From Pseudocitrobacter sp913778145 (GTDB lineage: Bacteria; Pseudomonadota; Gammaproteobacteria; Enterobacterales; Enterobacteriaceae), in assembly GCA_035726825.1 (NCBI GenBank), contig JALNTX010000002.1:1-64000 (forward strand): 64,000 nucleotides of DNA, read 5' to 3'. Both the position numbers and the translations under genes were made by a program. Positions 51,678-60,871 of the stretch are shown in pieces. The first letter of the stretch is position 1. Every line of letters begins with the position of its first letter. Under the pieces are notes generated by a model that worked only from the letters and a program-made list of their open reading frames with translations, was not told where the DNA came from and made no database searches.

Positions 51678-52568
51678 TCAACACACCAGCCACTGCACTT
51701 CGCAGTCGCTTGTTCCGCAAAAAAGCAGCCTTCGCTCCGGCAGTTGTAACCATCCCGCAGGAAATACCACATCGCGCAAATCGTCGCGCTTGCTCTCCCC
51801 TGGCAGAAAATCATCGCGACAGGCAACGATCTCGATTGGCGAACTTTCCCCATTCTGATAATCAAAGATAAACCGCGCCGCATAGTAATGGCGGTTCAGT
51901 TCCGAATCAAAATGCGCCACATGCGCCAGCACCTCGACGCGCCCGTCCGGCAATAACTGTGCACTGTTTACGCCGCACCAGTCCATACTGTCGACATGAT
52001 GCAGCAACGTGGCATTCGCAATTGATGCCTCATTGAGATCGTTGAGCGATTCCACGATCGTCCAGCCAATCTTCCCACGCCCGCCAATTTCACCCTGAGG
52101 TCGGGTGAACACCAGCACACGTTCGTCGGGCAGAGAAAGCAGACGAATGTCTTTCATTCCCCACGGCCCCTTTGCCATCAGACGCATATGGTAAATCGAT
52201 GGCCCCGCCCAAAACTGCGTGCGCCAGCGTACAGGTTGGTTATGCGCATCAAATTCGACCTCCACGCCACCGACAACGCGTTGGTTATCTACCCAGGCGA
52301 CAAACGGATCCTGCAGCGCGAAACGTGGCGCATCCTCCACCAGCGATGCATCGTTAAGCCCATCCCACTCAAAAAAACAGACCTGCGACATTTCGCTCGC
52401 GCGTGCTTCCACACGCGCGGCAATAAGCCACCGGTCCGCGTCGCGAAACGGCGCAGACGGATTATAAACGTCCACATCTTTCACGCCGTGAAAACGAATT
52501 TTCCCACATTGGCGCGGCGTGCGTTGAGCAAGATAGTGCTGATAGAGGCTGCTGACGCGGGCGACCAT
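51678..52568 (-). CDS. DUF1861 family protein of the sugar locus
   Basis: This 296-residue cytoplasmic protein without signal peptide starts at 52568, where its ATG shares a base with the GH130 stop (TAATG), so it is coupled to it. The sequence shows beta-propeller-like strands: KIRFHGVKDVDVYNPSAPF, WLIAARVEARASEMSQVCFFEW, LQDPFVAWVDNQRVVGGVEV, FWAGPSIYHMRLMAKGPWGMKDIRLLSLPDERVLVFTRPQG and GVNSAQLLPDGRVEVLAHVAHFD. DUF1861 genes often accompany GH130 mannoside phosphorylases. The fold recalls GH43/GH130-type five-bladed propellers, so a glycosidase-like activity is possible, but none is established to my knowledge. Last gene of the minus-strand operon. Confidence 0.75.
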   Translation of the reverse strand: MVARVSSLYQHYLAQRTPRQCGKIRFHGVKDVDVYNPSAPFRDADRWLIAARVEARASEMSQVCFFEWDGLNDASLVEDAPRFALQDPFVAWVDNQRVVGGVEVEFDAHNQPVRWRTQFWAGPSIYHMRLMAKGPWGMKDIRLLSLPDERVLVFTRPQGEIGGRGKIGWTIVESLNDLNEASIANATLLHHVDSMDWCGVNSAQLLPDGRVEVLAHVAHFDSELNRHYYAARFIFDYQNGESSPIEIVACRDDFLPGESKRDDLRDVVFPAGWLQLPERRLLFCGTSDCEVQWLVC

Positions 52569-53626
52569 TACGCCAGCCTCAGGTGACGCCACAATGCATC
52601 CAGTGGCCAGGTCGCCAGTGCGGTACACTCATCCGCCGCACCGTACCAGACGTGCAGCACGTCATCACGAATCAGCGCCCCGCAGGTGAACACGACGTTG
52701 CCAAAGAAACCTTCCAGTTCATACGGCGCGGCAGGTTCCAGCAGCGGCACCGGCGATTTCGCCAGAATTTTGGTAGGGTCGTTCAGGTCGAGCAGCAGCG
52801 CGCCCAGGCAGTAACGCTGATCGGCATCGACGCCGTGGTAAATCTCCAGCCAGCCGCGCTCGGTTTTAATCAACGGCGCGCCGCCGCCGGATTTACGCGC
52901 ATCCCACTCATCGCCGGAACGGCCCAGCAGATGACGATGATTACCCCAGTGCAGCATATCCGGTGATTCACAGATCCAGATTTCCGGGTGACCAAAGTGA
53001 CACGGTGCCGGGCGGGTCAACGCCATATAACGACCATTTACTTTTTCCGGGAAGAAACAGACGTCGCGGTTATCCGGGCAAAGAATCAGCCCTTTCTTTT
53101 CGACGGTGACAAAATCGCGTGTCGTCGCCAGGGCGGTTGAAATCCCCAGCGAGGAGACCGCGGAATAATTGATGTACCAGGTGTCGTCGATTTTGGTAAT
53201 ACGCGCATCTTCGCAGCCAAACTCTTCATACTGCGTGTCGGCGATAATAAAAGGATGATCGTCAATAGTGAAGTTCACACCATCCGTGCTACGTGCCAGA
53301 CGCAGATGCGACATAGAGGTCAGCCAGACCTGTGCGGTGTCGCTTTTCAGCACAATGGTACGCGGGTCGCTGAAGTCATAACGGTCATCACGTTTATCAA
53401 ACGAGGTGGTCGATTCCACCCAGCCGGCGTTCGTTTTTTCCAATAGCGGAACGACTATCAGATTGGGATCGTGGCTAATCACACTTTCGGCTACGCGCAG
53501 CAGCAGTATGATTTCATTACCAAATTCGGTCACGCCGGTGTTGAACACGCATTCCACCTTCCTGCCTGGCAGTGAAGGCACGATGTCTGCCGGGGTGATC
53601 AGCGGGTTATTACTGTGCCTGTTCAT
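52568..53626 (-). CDS. GH130 glycoside phosphorylase (beta-mannoside phosphorylase-like)
   Basis: This 352-residue cytoplasmic protein of family GH130 is a five-bladed propeller. It has the proposed catalytic Asp in YEEFGCEDARITKIDDTWYINY (about residue 140), the phosphate and sugar-binding motif DARKSGGGAPLIKTERGWLEIYHGVD, and FFPEKVNGRYMALTRP. GH130 enzymes split beta-mannosides with phosphate, giving alpha-mannose-1-phosphate plus the remaining sugar; some members are hydrolases. ATG 53626 follows AAAAGGAGAG. The start lies within the 3' end of the GH13 gene (17-bp overlap). The phosphohexomutase gene of the opposite operon supports phosphorolysis. Confidence 0.88.
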   Translation of the reverse strand: MNRHSNNPLITPADIVPSLPGRKVECVFNTGVTEFGNEIILLLRVAESVISHDPNLIVVPLLEKTNAGWVESTTSFDKRDDRYDFSDPRTIVLKSDTAQVWLTSMSHLRLARSTDGVNFTIDDHPFIIADTQYEEFGCEDARITKIDDTWYINYSAVSSLGISTALATTRDFVTVEKKGLILCPDNRDVCFFPEKVNGRYMALTRPAPCHFGHPEIWICESPDMLHWGNHRHLLGRSGDEWDARKSGGGAPLIKTERGWLEIYHGVDADQRYCLGALLLDLNDPTKILAKSPVPLLEPAAPYELEGFFGNVVFTCGALIRDDVLHVWYGAADECTALATWPLDALWRHLRLA

Positions 53627-55193
53627 AAACTCTCCTTTTAATTAAACAGTGATTCTTCGCAAGCTCGGGGGTGTCTTCACCATAGAGGACATCGGCTGCG
53701 AGGGTGTGCCACGGGTTGGGCTGCGCTTCGCCAAAATTAATCGCGACCCACACCTGTTCGGTGGCACTGCTACGTGAAAACCAAATGCACGCGCCGCTCA
53801 GCGTTAATGGGCCTTGCTGGCCGAGGTTTAACGCTTCGGTGTGGCGGCGGAGCATGATAAGTTGCTGGTATTGATGCCAAAACGATGACGCGTCCGCCTG
53901 CTGTGCCTGGGCACTCAACGTAGCGATATCACCGGTAACAGGCATCCATGGCGCGACCGTAGAGAATCCGCCGTTAGGCGCATCCCTCCAGGGAATGGGC
54001 GCTCTTGAGCCATCGCGCGAATGCCCCATCGCCAGAGCCAGCGCCGCGTCAGGCGTGTTCCCTGCCGCCAGCGCGGTCTGATAATGCGTGATACCCTGAA
54101 TATCAAACAGTTGCTCGGCGGTTTGTGGGCGATAGTCCGTCAGACCTAACTCTTCGCCCTGATAAATAAACGGCACGCCGCTGACGGTCAGTTGCAGGGC
54201 CAACACCGCCAGCGCCCGCGCGGTATCCCGTTCGTTTTCGCCGAAGCGGCTGATCATGCGTGACATATCGTGGCTGGAGAAAAAGAGCGTTGGCAGGCCA
54301 GACTGCTGCTCAAGCGTATCTTTCAGTGCTTCAAACAGTTGGCTGACATCGAAGGTTTTCTGGCTACCAATGTTAAAGTTAAACACCACATCCATTAGCG
54401 TAGGGCTTTGATAGCGCTTGAGCACAGCTAAGTCGTCACTGCCAATCTCGCCAATCAGAAAGAACTCGCCACGCTGGCGGATATACCGGCAAAGCCGTTC
54501 CAGGGTCGCGATAATGCCCGGTTGGTTGATATCGTGCTCGTGCTTCTGTTCGCCCTCTTCCTCGGGGTTATCGTCCAGCACGCCGTCAGTGGTCAGAAAG
54601 TTAATCACGTCGAAGCGAAAACCATCGACGCCCAACGCAATCCAGAAATCGATAACCCGATGAATTTCCCGCTCTACCTGCGGGTTGGCCCAGTTAAGGT
54701 CGACCTGCTGCGGGGCAAACTTATGATAATAGTACTGCCCGGTATCAGGCTCCGCAGTCCACGCGCTGCCTGAGAAAAACGACTGCCAGTTATTAGGCTG
54801 GTCGCGAAAAATAAAGTAATCGCGATAGCGACTGGCCGGGTTATTCCAGGCATCCTTAAACCAGGGATGCTCAGACGAAACGTGGTTCACCACCAGATCG
54901 ATAATGACGCGAATACCGCGTGCATGGCAGCTTGACACCAACCGGCGAAAATCGCCCATATCGCCAAAACGCGCGTCTACCGCGCAGTAATCACTGATGT
55001 CATAGCCGTTATCCACCAGCGGCGACGGATAAAACGGTGTGACCCATATCGCGCCAATGCCGAGCGACTCAAGGTAATCAAGTTTTGAGATAAGGCCAGG
55101 GAAATCCCCCAGCCCGTCGTTATTGCCGTCGCAAAACGACGGCAGATAAATTTGATAGCAGGTTGTCGCCTGCCACCACGGTTTACTCTCCAT
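53610..55193 (-). CDS. GH13 alpha-glucosidase-like enzyme
   Basis: This 527-residue cytoplasmic enzyme of the alpha-amylase family, oligo-1,6-glucosidase-like branch, shows the catalytic set. DLVVNHVSSEHPWF is region I, DGFRFDVINF has the nucleophile D195, FLIGEIGSDD has the acid/base E249, and FFSSHDMSRMISRFG has the transition-state Asp (about 309). The QVDLNWANPQVEREI region and DNGYDISDYCAVDARFG are typical of alpha-glucosidases acting on short oligosaccharides. No signal peptide is visible. It lies 8 bp after the second permease gene and overlaps GH130 by 17 bp. The exact linkage cleaved cannot be told from sequence. Confidence 0.88.
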   Translation of the reverse strand: MESKPWWQATTCYQIYLPSFCDGNNDGLGDFPGLISKLDYLESLGIGAIWVTPFYPSPLVDNGYDISDYCAVDARFGDMGDFRRLVSSCHARGIRVIIDLVVNHVSSEHPWFKDAWNNPASRYRDYFIFRDQPNNWQSFFSGSAWTAEPDTGQYYYHKFAPQQVDLNWANPQVEREIHRVIDFWIALGVDGFRFDVINFLTTDGVLDDNPEEEGEQKHEHDINQPGIIATLERLCRYIRQRGEFFLIGEIGSDDLAVLKRYQSPTLMDVVFNFNIGSQKTFDVSQLFEALKDTLEQQSGLPTLFFSSHDMSRMISRFGENERDTARALAVLALQLTVSGVPFIYQGEELGLTDYRPQTAEQLFDIQGITHYQTALAAGNTPDAALALAMGHSRDGSRAPIPWRDAPNGGFSTVAPWMPVTGDIATLSAQAQQADASSFWHQYQQLIMLRRHTEALNLGQQGPLTLSGACIWFSRSSATEQVWVAINFGEAQPNPWHTLAADVLYGEDTPELAKNHCLIKRRVYEQAQ

Positions 55194-55201
55194 AGCGCAC
55201 C

Positions 55202-56029
55202 TTATTTGAGTGACAACGACATCCCTTCAAGGAAGTATTTGCGGAACACAATAAACAGAATGACGATCGGCAACATTTGCACCACCGACCCCGCAAGCAC
55301 CGGGCCGAGATAAACGCCATACGATTTACTGAAAGTTGCCAGCAGCACGGAGAACGGCATTTTGTCCACTTCGCGCATCACGATAAGCGGCCACAGGAAG
55401 TTGTCCCAGGAGCTGGAAAAGGTGAACAACGCGACAATCGCCAGTATGGATTTGTTCAGCGGCATCATGACGTGACGCAGGATCCCCCACAGGCTGGCGT
55501 GATCGAGACGTGCCGCATAGAGATAATCGTTTGGCGTGCCTTTAAAGCTTTGCGACACCATGAAAATCCCCCACGCGCTCATGGCATACGGCAGGATCAT
55601 CGCGCTGTAGCTGTTGATAAGCCCCAGCTCGCGCATCAGCACAAACTGCGGAATGATGAACATAAATACCGGGAAGACCATCTGCACAATCAACAGGTTA
55701 CGAAAGGCATTTTTGCCACGAAATTCGGTTTTCGCCACCGCATACCCCACCAGCATGGACGTGATTGTCACGCAGGCGGTAATGGTGATGGAGACAAACA
55801 GCGAGTTGCACAGCGTGCGTAAAAACGGTTTGTCGGCGCGATTGCTGTTATCAAACAAAAAGGTGTAGTTCTCAAGCGTTAAATGGCCGGAGAACAAACC
55901 GGTGGTATAGATTTCCGCCGTCGGTTTCAGCGACGAAATGACCATCCAGATAAACGGATAGAGCCAGGTGAGCGCCAGCAGAAACATCAGCGCGTGGATT
56001 ACAAGACTCAAGGGAGTGAGCTTTTTCAT
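55202..56029 (-). CDS. ABC sugar permease, MalG type
   Basis: This 275-residue inner-membrane permease of the carbohydrate uptake transporter-1 family has about six helices and the EAA loop near MSAWGIFMVSQSFKGTPNDYLYAARLDHASLWGILRHVMMPLNKS. It ends RKYFLEGMSLSLK, a common CUT1 ending. Its ATG directly follows the stop of the other permease gene (TGAATG). It works with the next two upstream proteins and the ATPase encoded at 60868-61938. Confidence 0.9.
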   Translation of the reverse strand: MKKLTPLSLVIHALMFLLALTWLYPFIWMVISSLKPTAEIYTTGLFSGHLTLENYTFLFDNSNRADKPFLRTLCNSLFVSITITACVTITSMLVGYAVAKTEFRGKNAFRNLLIVQMVFPVFMFIIPQFVLMRELGLINSYSAMILPYAMSAWGIFMVSQSFKGTPNDYLYAARLDHASLWGILRHVMMPLNKSILAIVALFTFSSSWDNFLWPLIVMREVDKMPFSVLLATFSKSYGVYLGPVLAGSVVQMLPIVILFIVFRKYFLEGMSLSLK

Positions 56030-56896
56030 TCACACAATCTCGATATTTTTTTCGTACAGTTTGCGGAAGATCCAAATCGCCAGGAAGCTGCACGCCGCCA
56101 CGATAATCGACATGGTCGCCGCCCAGGTGGGCTTCATCTTCTGGAACGCCACTTCATACATCACCACCATCGGGCTGGTAGTGCTGTTAAGCGGGCCGCC
56201 GCCGGTAATCAGATACGGTTCGGTGAAGATGGCGAAAGCCACAGTCATCGCCAGCACCACAACCATCACGATTTGCGCATTCATCATCGGTAAAGTGATT
56301 GCCCAGCTCTGTTTGAATTTTCCGGTTTTATCCAGCAATGCTGCGCTGTATATATCTTTCGGAATAGCCAACATACCGGAATAAAGAATAAGCCCGTAAT
56401 AACCAACAAATTTCCAGGTGACAATTAACGCAATTGATAACATGGCGCAGTCCGGGTTGGTAAACCACGGCACAGACACGCCCAACCATTCACGTAAAAA
56501 TTGGTTCACCGGGCCGTATTCGCTAAACAGTTTTGAAAACACTATAGAGTACGCCACGCCCGACGAAATATTGGCCAAAAGAAAACTGAGAGCAATAAAC
56601 GATTTACCGTACTTAATTTTCTTCAGGCCTGCCGCAAATAGCATGGATGAAATAAAGACTATCGGCAAATACCACATCAGAAAACGACACACGTTCCACA
56701 TGGATTGCCAAAAGAGTTTATCCTGCATTACGCCAAATACATTTTGCAGGCCAATAAATTTTGGCGTACCGATAAATTGCCACTGCGTCACGCTTAAAAC
56801 CGCCAGCCACGCCAGCGGATAAAACCAGAATAAAAGCGAATAACCGACCCAGGTGGAGGCCAAAAGGCCTCCGGTGCGGGAATCATATCCAGCCAT
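56030..56896 (-). CDS. ABC sugar permease, MalF/UgpA type
   Basis: This 288-residue inner-membrane permease has about six helices and the EAA-type loop YSGMLAIPKDIYSAALLDKTGKFKQSWAITLPMMNAQ. YLITGGGPLNSTTSPMVVMYEVAFQ is a frequent CUT1 signature. ATG 56896 follows AAGGGG. It lies 9 bp after the binding-protein gene. Confidence 0.9.
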   Translation of the reverse strand: MAGYDSRTGGLLASTWVGYSLLFWFYPLAWLAVLSVTQWQFIGTPKFIGLQNVFGVMQDKLFWQSMWNVCRFLMWYLPIVFISSMLFAAGLKKIKYGKSFIALSFLLANISSGVAYSIVFSKLFSEYGPVNQFLREWLGVSVPWFTNPDCAMLSIALIVTWKFVGYYGLILYSGMLAIPKDIYSAALLDKTGKFKQSWAITLPMMNAQIVMVVVLAMTVAFAIFTEPYLITGGGPLNSTTSPMVVMYEVAFQKMKPTWAATMSIIVAACSFLAIWIFRKLYEKNIEIV

Positions 56897-56905
56897 TATT
56901 TCCCC

Positions 56906-58192
56906 TTATTTTGCCAGCAGGGTGTCAATTTCCTGGGTTGATTGTTCCAGCGCTTTAACGGGATCGGTGTTTTTGAAAATCACCTCTTCCAGCATTTGCG
57001 TCATGCTGCGCTGAATTTCCGTGGTTTGCGTGGTGGCAACTGGCGGCAGCGCGACGTCGACATAGGAGGCAATCTCTTTTTCCAGCGGGTTTTTATCAAA
57101 GTAGCTGACAAAGGTTGGGTTGCTGAGCAGATCGGCACGCGCAGGCGGCATCCCGGTCAGCTCAAGCCACGTGCGATCGTGCTCGGCATTATTGAATACC
57201 CACTGCATAAACGCCCAGGCTTCCGCTTTGTGCTTGCTGGAACTGAAGATAACCATCCCTTTACTGTCGCCAAAAGTATGAGGATGCGCAGTGCCTTTTT
57301 CCGTCAGCATCGGGCCAATTTGAATGGATTTCAGTACTTCCGGGTACTGCTTACGATAGCGTGCGAGATCCCACGGCCCGCGTGCGGAGGCCAGTACCTG
57401 ACCGCTTGCCAGCGGATCGTCAGCAGCGGTGAAATCGTAGCTACTCCATTTGCTGTTGAAGACTTTTCCCATAAAGGTCAGCACAGCCAGCCCTGACGGA
57501 TCGTTAAACTGGGTTTTATTATCAACAATATAGGATTGGCCACCGCTCTGCGCGTAGTACAGCGGGATAAGGTCGAACCAGCGCTCCCACCAGTTTTTCC
57601 CTGCAGTCAGTTGAATGGTGTAGCCGTTGTTATCCTGCGCGCGTTTTTCCGCCAGCTGATAGAGTTCATCGTAGCGCGTTGGCACATGGTCAAAACCGTA
57701 TTGCTTGAGCAAATCGCCGCGCCACCACCAGACGATCGGGTTAACGTAAATGGGCAGTACCGTCTGTTTGCCGTTAAGCTTCCACGCAGGAACAATATTC
57801 GTCATTTGACGGTTTTTAATGAGGTCATCGTAGCCCGGCATTTTTGACAGGTCTTCGGTTTGGCCGATTTCATCAAGCTGGCTGGCAAAACCGATAAATA
57901 TATTGCTGGATAAATCGGGTTCGGTGCCGGATGCCAGCGCATTCATTATGGCTTCTTCAGAACTATTTGCCGCAGGAATAGTTGTGAATTCAACCGGCGT
58001 ATGCGACGGGTCTTTATTCCACTCTTTTACCATCGTATTCCAGAAGGCTTCTTCATTCTCATTCGGCGCCACCCACATTTTAATCGGCGTTTTCGCCGTT
58101 TCTTCTGCGGGTTTTTCATCTGGCCCGCAGCCAGACAGTGACAGCATCAATAACGCAGATGCCGTTAATTTAGCAATCATTGCGGTCTTCAC
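56906..58192 (-). CDS. sugar-binding lipoprotein of the ABC importer
   Basis: This is a 428-residue extracytoplasmic solute-binding protein (family 1). Translation starts at GTG 58192 with AGGAG seven bases upstream; a longer frame to 58222 has no ribosome site. A lipoprotein signal ends LMLSLSGC, so it is tethered to the membrane, unusual for an enterobacterial CUT1 binder. Aromatic clusters such as PIYVNPIVWWWRGDLL and GKNWWERWFDLIPLYYAQSGG would line the sugar site. First gene of the six-gene minus-strand operon; two palindromic operators lie upstream. Confidence 0.9.
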   Translation of the reverse strand: MKTAMIAKLTASALLMLSLSGCGPDEKPAEETAKTPIKMWVAPNENEEAFWNTMVKEWNKDPSHTPVEFTTIPAANSSEEAIMNALASGTEPDLSSNIFIGFASQLDEIGQTEDLSKMPGYDDLIKNRQMTNIVPAWKLNGKQTVLPIYVNPIVWWWRGDLLKQYGFDHVPTRYDELYQLAEKRAQDNNGYTIQLTAGKNWWERWFDLIPLYYAQSGGQSYIVDNKTQFNDPSGLAVLTFMGKVFNSKWSSYDFTAADDPLASGQVLASARGPWDLARYRKQYPEVLKSIQIGPMLTEKGTAHPHTFGDSKGMVIFSSSKHKAEAWAFMQWVFNNAEHDRTWLELTGMPPARADLLSNPTFVSYFDKNPLEKEIASYVDVALPPVATTQTTEIQRSMTQMLEEVIFKNTDPVKALEQSTQEIDTLLAK

Positions 58193-58276
58193 TTTATCTC
58201 TCCTCTTCCTTAGAAAGGACAATTAATTCTTTAAAAGCTGAATTCGAATGGGGCGTAAATTAGCACTCTGTTTTTC

Positions 58277-58324
58277 TGTTTAACGTTAAACACATCACAA
58301 AACGATTTTTGTTTAACGTTAAAC
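58277..58324. promoter_or_regulatory. two perfect palindromic operators for the LacI-type regulator
   Basis: GTTTAACGTTAAAC occurs at 58278-58291 and again at 58311-58324, centres 33 bp apart (about three helical turns), in the gap between the divergent binding-protein and regulator genes. Both copies are perfect 14-bp palindromes with the central CG step typical of LacI/GalR operators. The first is extended to 16 bp (TGTTTAACGTTAAACA). Confidence 0.85.
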
Positions 58325-58399
58325 TCAGCGCCTGTAGAATTTAAAAAAGACAAATAGATAAACACCAAGAATATATAAATAATACATATAAATTATTAA

Positions 58400-59455
58400 A
58401 TGAAAATAAACTCAAGTGATAATATAGTCACACCACGTATTACGATTAAATCCCTGGCGACAACGTTGGGCGTCTCGCATACCACCGTGTCTAATGCCTG
58501 GAATAACCCGGAAAAACTGTCGCCTGAATTGCGCGAGCATATTTTACGCTATGCCAATGAAATCGGCTTTCAGGGGCCGGACAAACTGGCGCGCGCCCTG
58601 CGTACCGGGAAAGCTAACACCATTGGCGTCATTTTTAATGACTCGATGAGCTATGTGTTTATCGATCCCCATGATATTGCGCTGATGCGGGGAATTGCCT
58701 CGCGCTGTGAAGCGCAGAACGTCAATCTGGCGTTAATTCCTCTGCGTAAACCGCAGCAGGCCGGAACCGCCCCGCTCACCGCGCTGGTCGATGGCTACAT
58801 ACTCAACGCCACACATAACAGCGCGAATGTGATCCAGCAGATCCTGGCTCGCGGCCAACGCGTAGTCACGCTGGATTTCCAGTTTCCGGGCTACAGCAGC
58901 GTTTCCATCAATAACGCAGGGGCGATGCACGATATCGCCCACTATCTGTTGAGCAAAGGGCATCGTCGTTTCGGCATTATCGCCTTCGCCTCGCAGGCCA
59001 ACGCCCAGGGAATGCGCTCGCTCGCCGAACCCATCATTGGCGATAACACCCTGATGCTAACCCGCGTCAACGCCTGCCGTGGCGCCTTTCTTGCCAATGA
59101 CGTGAATGTTGAGCGCTGCTGGTTATATGAAACCCGTCACGATGAAGATCACGGTGAAACCGCCGCGCAGGCACTCCTCACCGCCCATCCCGACATTACC
59201 GCGCTGATTTGCCTTTCCGACCGCTTTGCCGTCGGCGCGATTCGTTATTGCCATCGCGCCGGGCTGTCGGTGCCTGAACAGGTCGCGGTAACCGGCTTCG
59301 ATAACCTGGCGGTTGAGGTAGACGGCGTGGGGCTTACCACCATCGCGCAGAACGCGGAGCGAAAAGGCGAAATCGCCGTGGAACTGCTTTTGAGCACCGG
59401 GCCCGTCACCCACCATGAACTGCCGAGGCAGCTCGTTATCCGGGAATCGGCCTGA
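58400..59455 (+). CDS. LacI/GalR-family repressor of the sugar locus
   Basis: This 351-residue regulator has a helix-turn-helix at about residues 13-38 (TIKSLATTLGVSHTTVSNAWNNPEKLSPELREHILRYANEIGF) and the hinge helix PDKLARALRTGKANTIGVI. A periplasmic-binding-like sensor follows, with VTLDFQFPGYSSVSINN and the conserved VAVTGFDNLAVEVDGVGLTTI near the end. ATG 58400 has little ribosome site. It probably controls both divergent operons through the palindromes at 58277-58324. It is the first gene of the plus-strand operon. Confidence 0.88.
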   Translation: MKINSSDNIVTPRITIKSLATTLGVSHTTVSNAWNNPEKLSPELREHILRYANEIGFQGPDKLARALRTGKANTIGVIFNDSMSYVFIDPHDIALMRGIASRCEAQNVNLALIPLRKPQQAGTAPLTALVDGYILNATHNSANVIQQILARGQRVVTLDFQFPGYSSVSINNAGAMHDIAHYLLSKGHRRFGIIAFASQANAQGMRSLAEPIIGDNTLMLTRVNACRGAFLANDVNVERCWLYETRHDEDHGETAAQALLTAHPDITALICLSDRFAVGAIRYCHRAGLSVPEQVAVTGFDNLAVEVDGVGLTTIAQNAERKGEIAVELLLSTGPVTHHELPRQLVIRESA

Positions 59456-59482
59456 GATTTTAGTTAAACCGAAGAGTAGATT

Positions 59483-60871
59483 ATGGACGAACTAACCTGT
59501 TTTAAAGCCTATGACATTCGTGGCGAAGTGGGCGTCAACCTGACGCCGGATATCGCCTTTCGCATTGGCCGCGCCTGGGCGGCGTGGCTGCACCCGCGCC
59601 GGGTGGTTGTCGGCGCCGATATCCGCCTCAGTTCAGAAACCCTGAAAAACGCGCTGATCGACGGGCTTACCGCCAGCGGCGTTGATGTCATTGATATTGG
59701 CCTGAGCGGCACCGAAGAGATTTACTTCGCCACCCGCGAACTGCGTGCGGACGGCGGTATTCAGGTCACCGCCAGCCATAACCCGGCCAATTACAACGGT
59801 ATGAAGCTGGTGCGCGAAGAGGCTCGGCCGGTCAGCAATGACAACGGCCTGCTGGAAGTGAAAGCGCTGGCCGAAAAGAATCAATTCTCGCCCACCGTGC
59901 ATCGCGGCCAGGTGATTCACTACGATAATCGCCCGGCGTGGGTCGCCTGCCTGCTGCGATTTATGCACCATGCGCCGGTTCGCCCGTTACGCATTGTGGT
60001 GAACGCCGGGCACGGTACCGCTGGCCCGGCGCTGGATGCGCTGGACGCCGGGTTGAAATCGCGCGGCATCAACGTGGAGTTTATCCGCGTGCACCATCAG
60101 CCGGACGGCACATTCCCGGCGGGCATTCCTAACCCAATGCTGGCAGAAAATCGTCAGGCCACCCGTCAGGCGGTCATTGAGCATCACGCCGATTTTGGCG
60201 TCGCCTGGGACGGCGATTTTGACCGTTGCTTCTTCTTCGACGAGCGCGGCGAATTTGTTGAAAGTTATTATCTGGTGGGCTTGTTCGCCGAGCACTTTCT
60301 CCAGCAGGTTACTGGGGGCACCATTCTTCTGGACCCGCGCCTGACCTGGAACACGCTGGAGATGGTCAGCCAGTTTGGCGGGAAACCGATTATCAGCAAA
60401 ACCGGTCATGCCTTTATCAAAGCCCGCATGCGCGAGGAAGATGCGGTTTATGGCGGCGAAATGAGCGGACACCACTATTTCCGTGATTTTGGCTACTGCG
60501 ACAGCGGCATGATCCCGCTGGTGCTGATGCTACAAATTATCGGCCAGGATAAGTGCTCCCTCTCCTCGTTAGTGACGCTGGCGCAGGCGCGTTTTCCGGT
60601 CTCCGGCGAGCTGAATATGACCGTTGCCGATCCCGCTCATGTAATGGCCTGCGTGGCGCAGCATTATCAGCATGAAAAGGCACAACGTGACGACTGCGAC
60701 GGGCTGAGCCTCGATTTCGCCGACTGGCGCTTTAATTTGCGCGCATCCAACACCGAGCCTCTGCTGCGGCTGAATGTGGAAACCCGAGCCAATGCCGCCC
60801 TGCTGGCAGATAAAACGGACGAACTCCTCACCCTGATTGCCGCGCACGGAAATGAAAAGGAGACGCTATGA
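59483..60871 (+). CDS. phosphomannomutase/phosphoglucomutase family enzyme
   Basis: This 462-residue alpha-D-phosphohexomutase shows all four active-site loops. The phosphoserine loop is VTASHNPANYNG (Ser at about residue 98), the metal loop is WDGDFDRCFF (243-250), the sugar loop is GGEMSGHHYF and the phosphate loop is RASNTEPLLRLNVE. GEMSG with H-H-Y-F resembles the PMM/PGM (ManB/AlgC) branch acting on mannose and glucose phosphates. It would convert mannose-1-phosphate from the GH130 step to mannose-6-phosphate. Starts 27 bp after the regulator stop; its stop overlaps the ATPase start in ATGA. Confidence 0.9.
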   Translation: MDELTCFKAYDIRGEVGVNLTPDIAFRIGRAWAAWLHPRRVVVGADIRLSSETLKNALIDGLTASGVDVIDIGLSGTEEIYFATRELRADGGIQVTASHNPANYNGMKLVREEARPVSNDNGLLEVKALAEKNQFSPTVHRGQVIHYDNRPAWVACLLRFMHHAPVRPLRIVVNAGHGTAGPALDALDAGLKSRGINVEFIRVHHQPDGTFPAGIPNPMLAENRQATRQAVIEHHADFGVAWDGDFDRCFFFDERGEFVESYYLVGLFAEHFLQQVTGGTILLDPRLTWNTLEMVSQFGGKPIISKTGHAFIKARMREEDAVYGGEMSGHHYFRDFGYCDSGMIPLVLMLQIIGQDKCSLSSLVTLAQARFPVSGELNMTVADPAHVMACVAQHYQHEKAQRDDCDGLSLDFADWRFNLRASNTEPLLRLNVETRANAALLADKTDELLTLIAAHGNEKETL

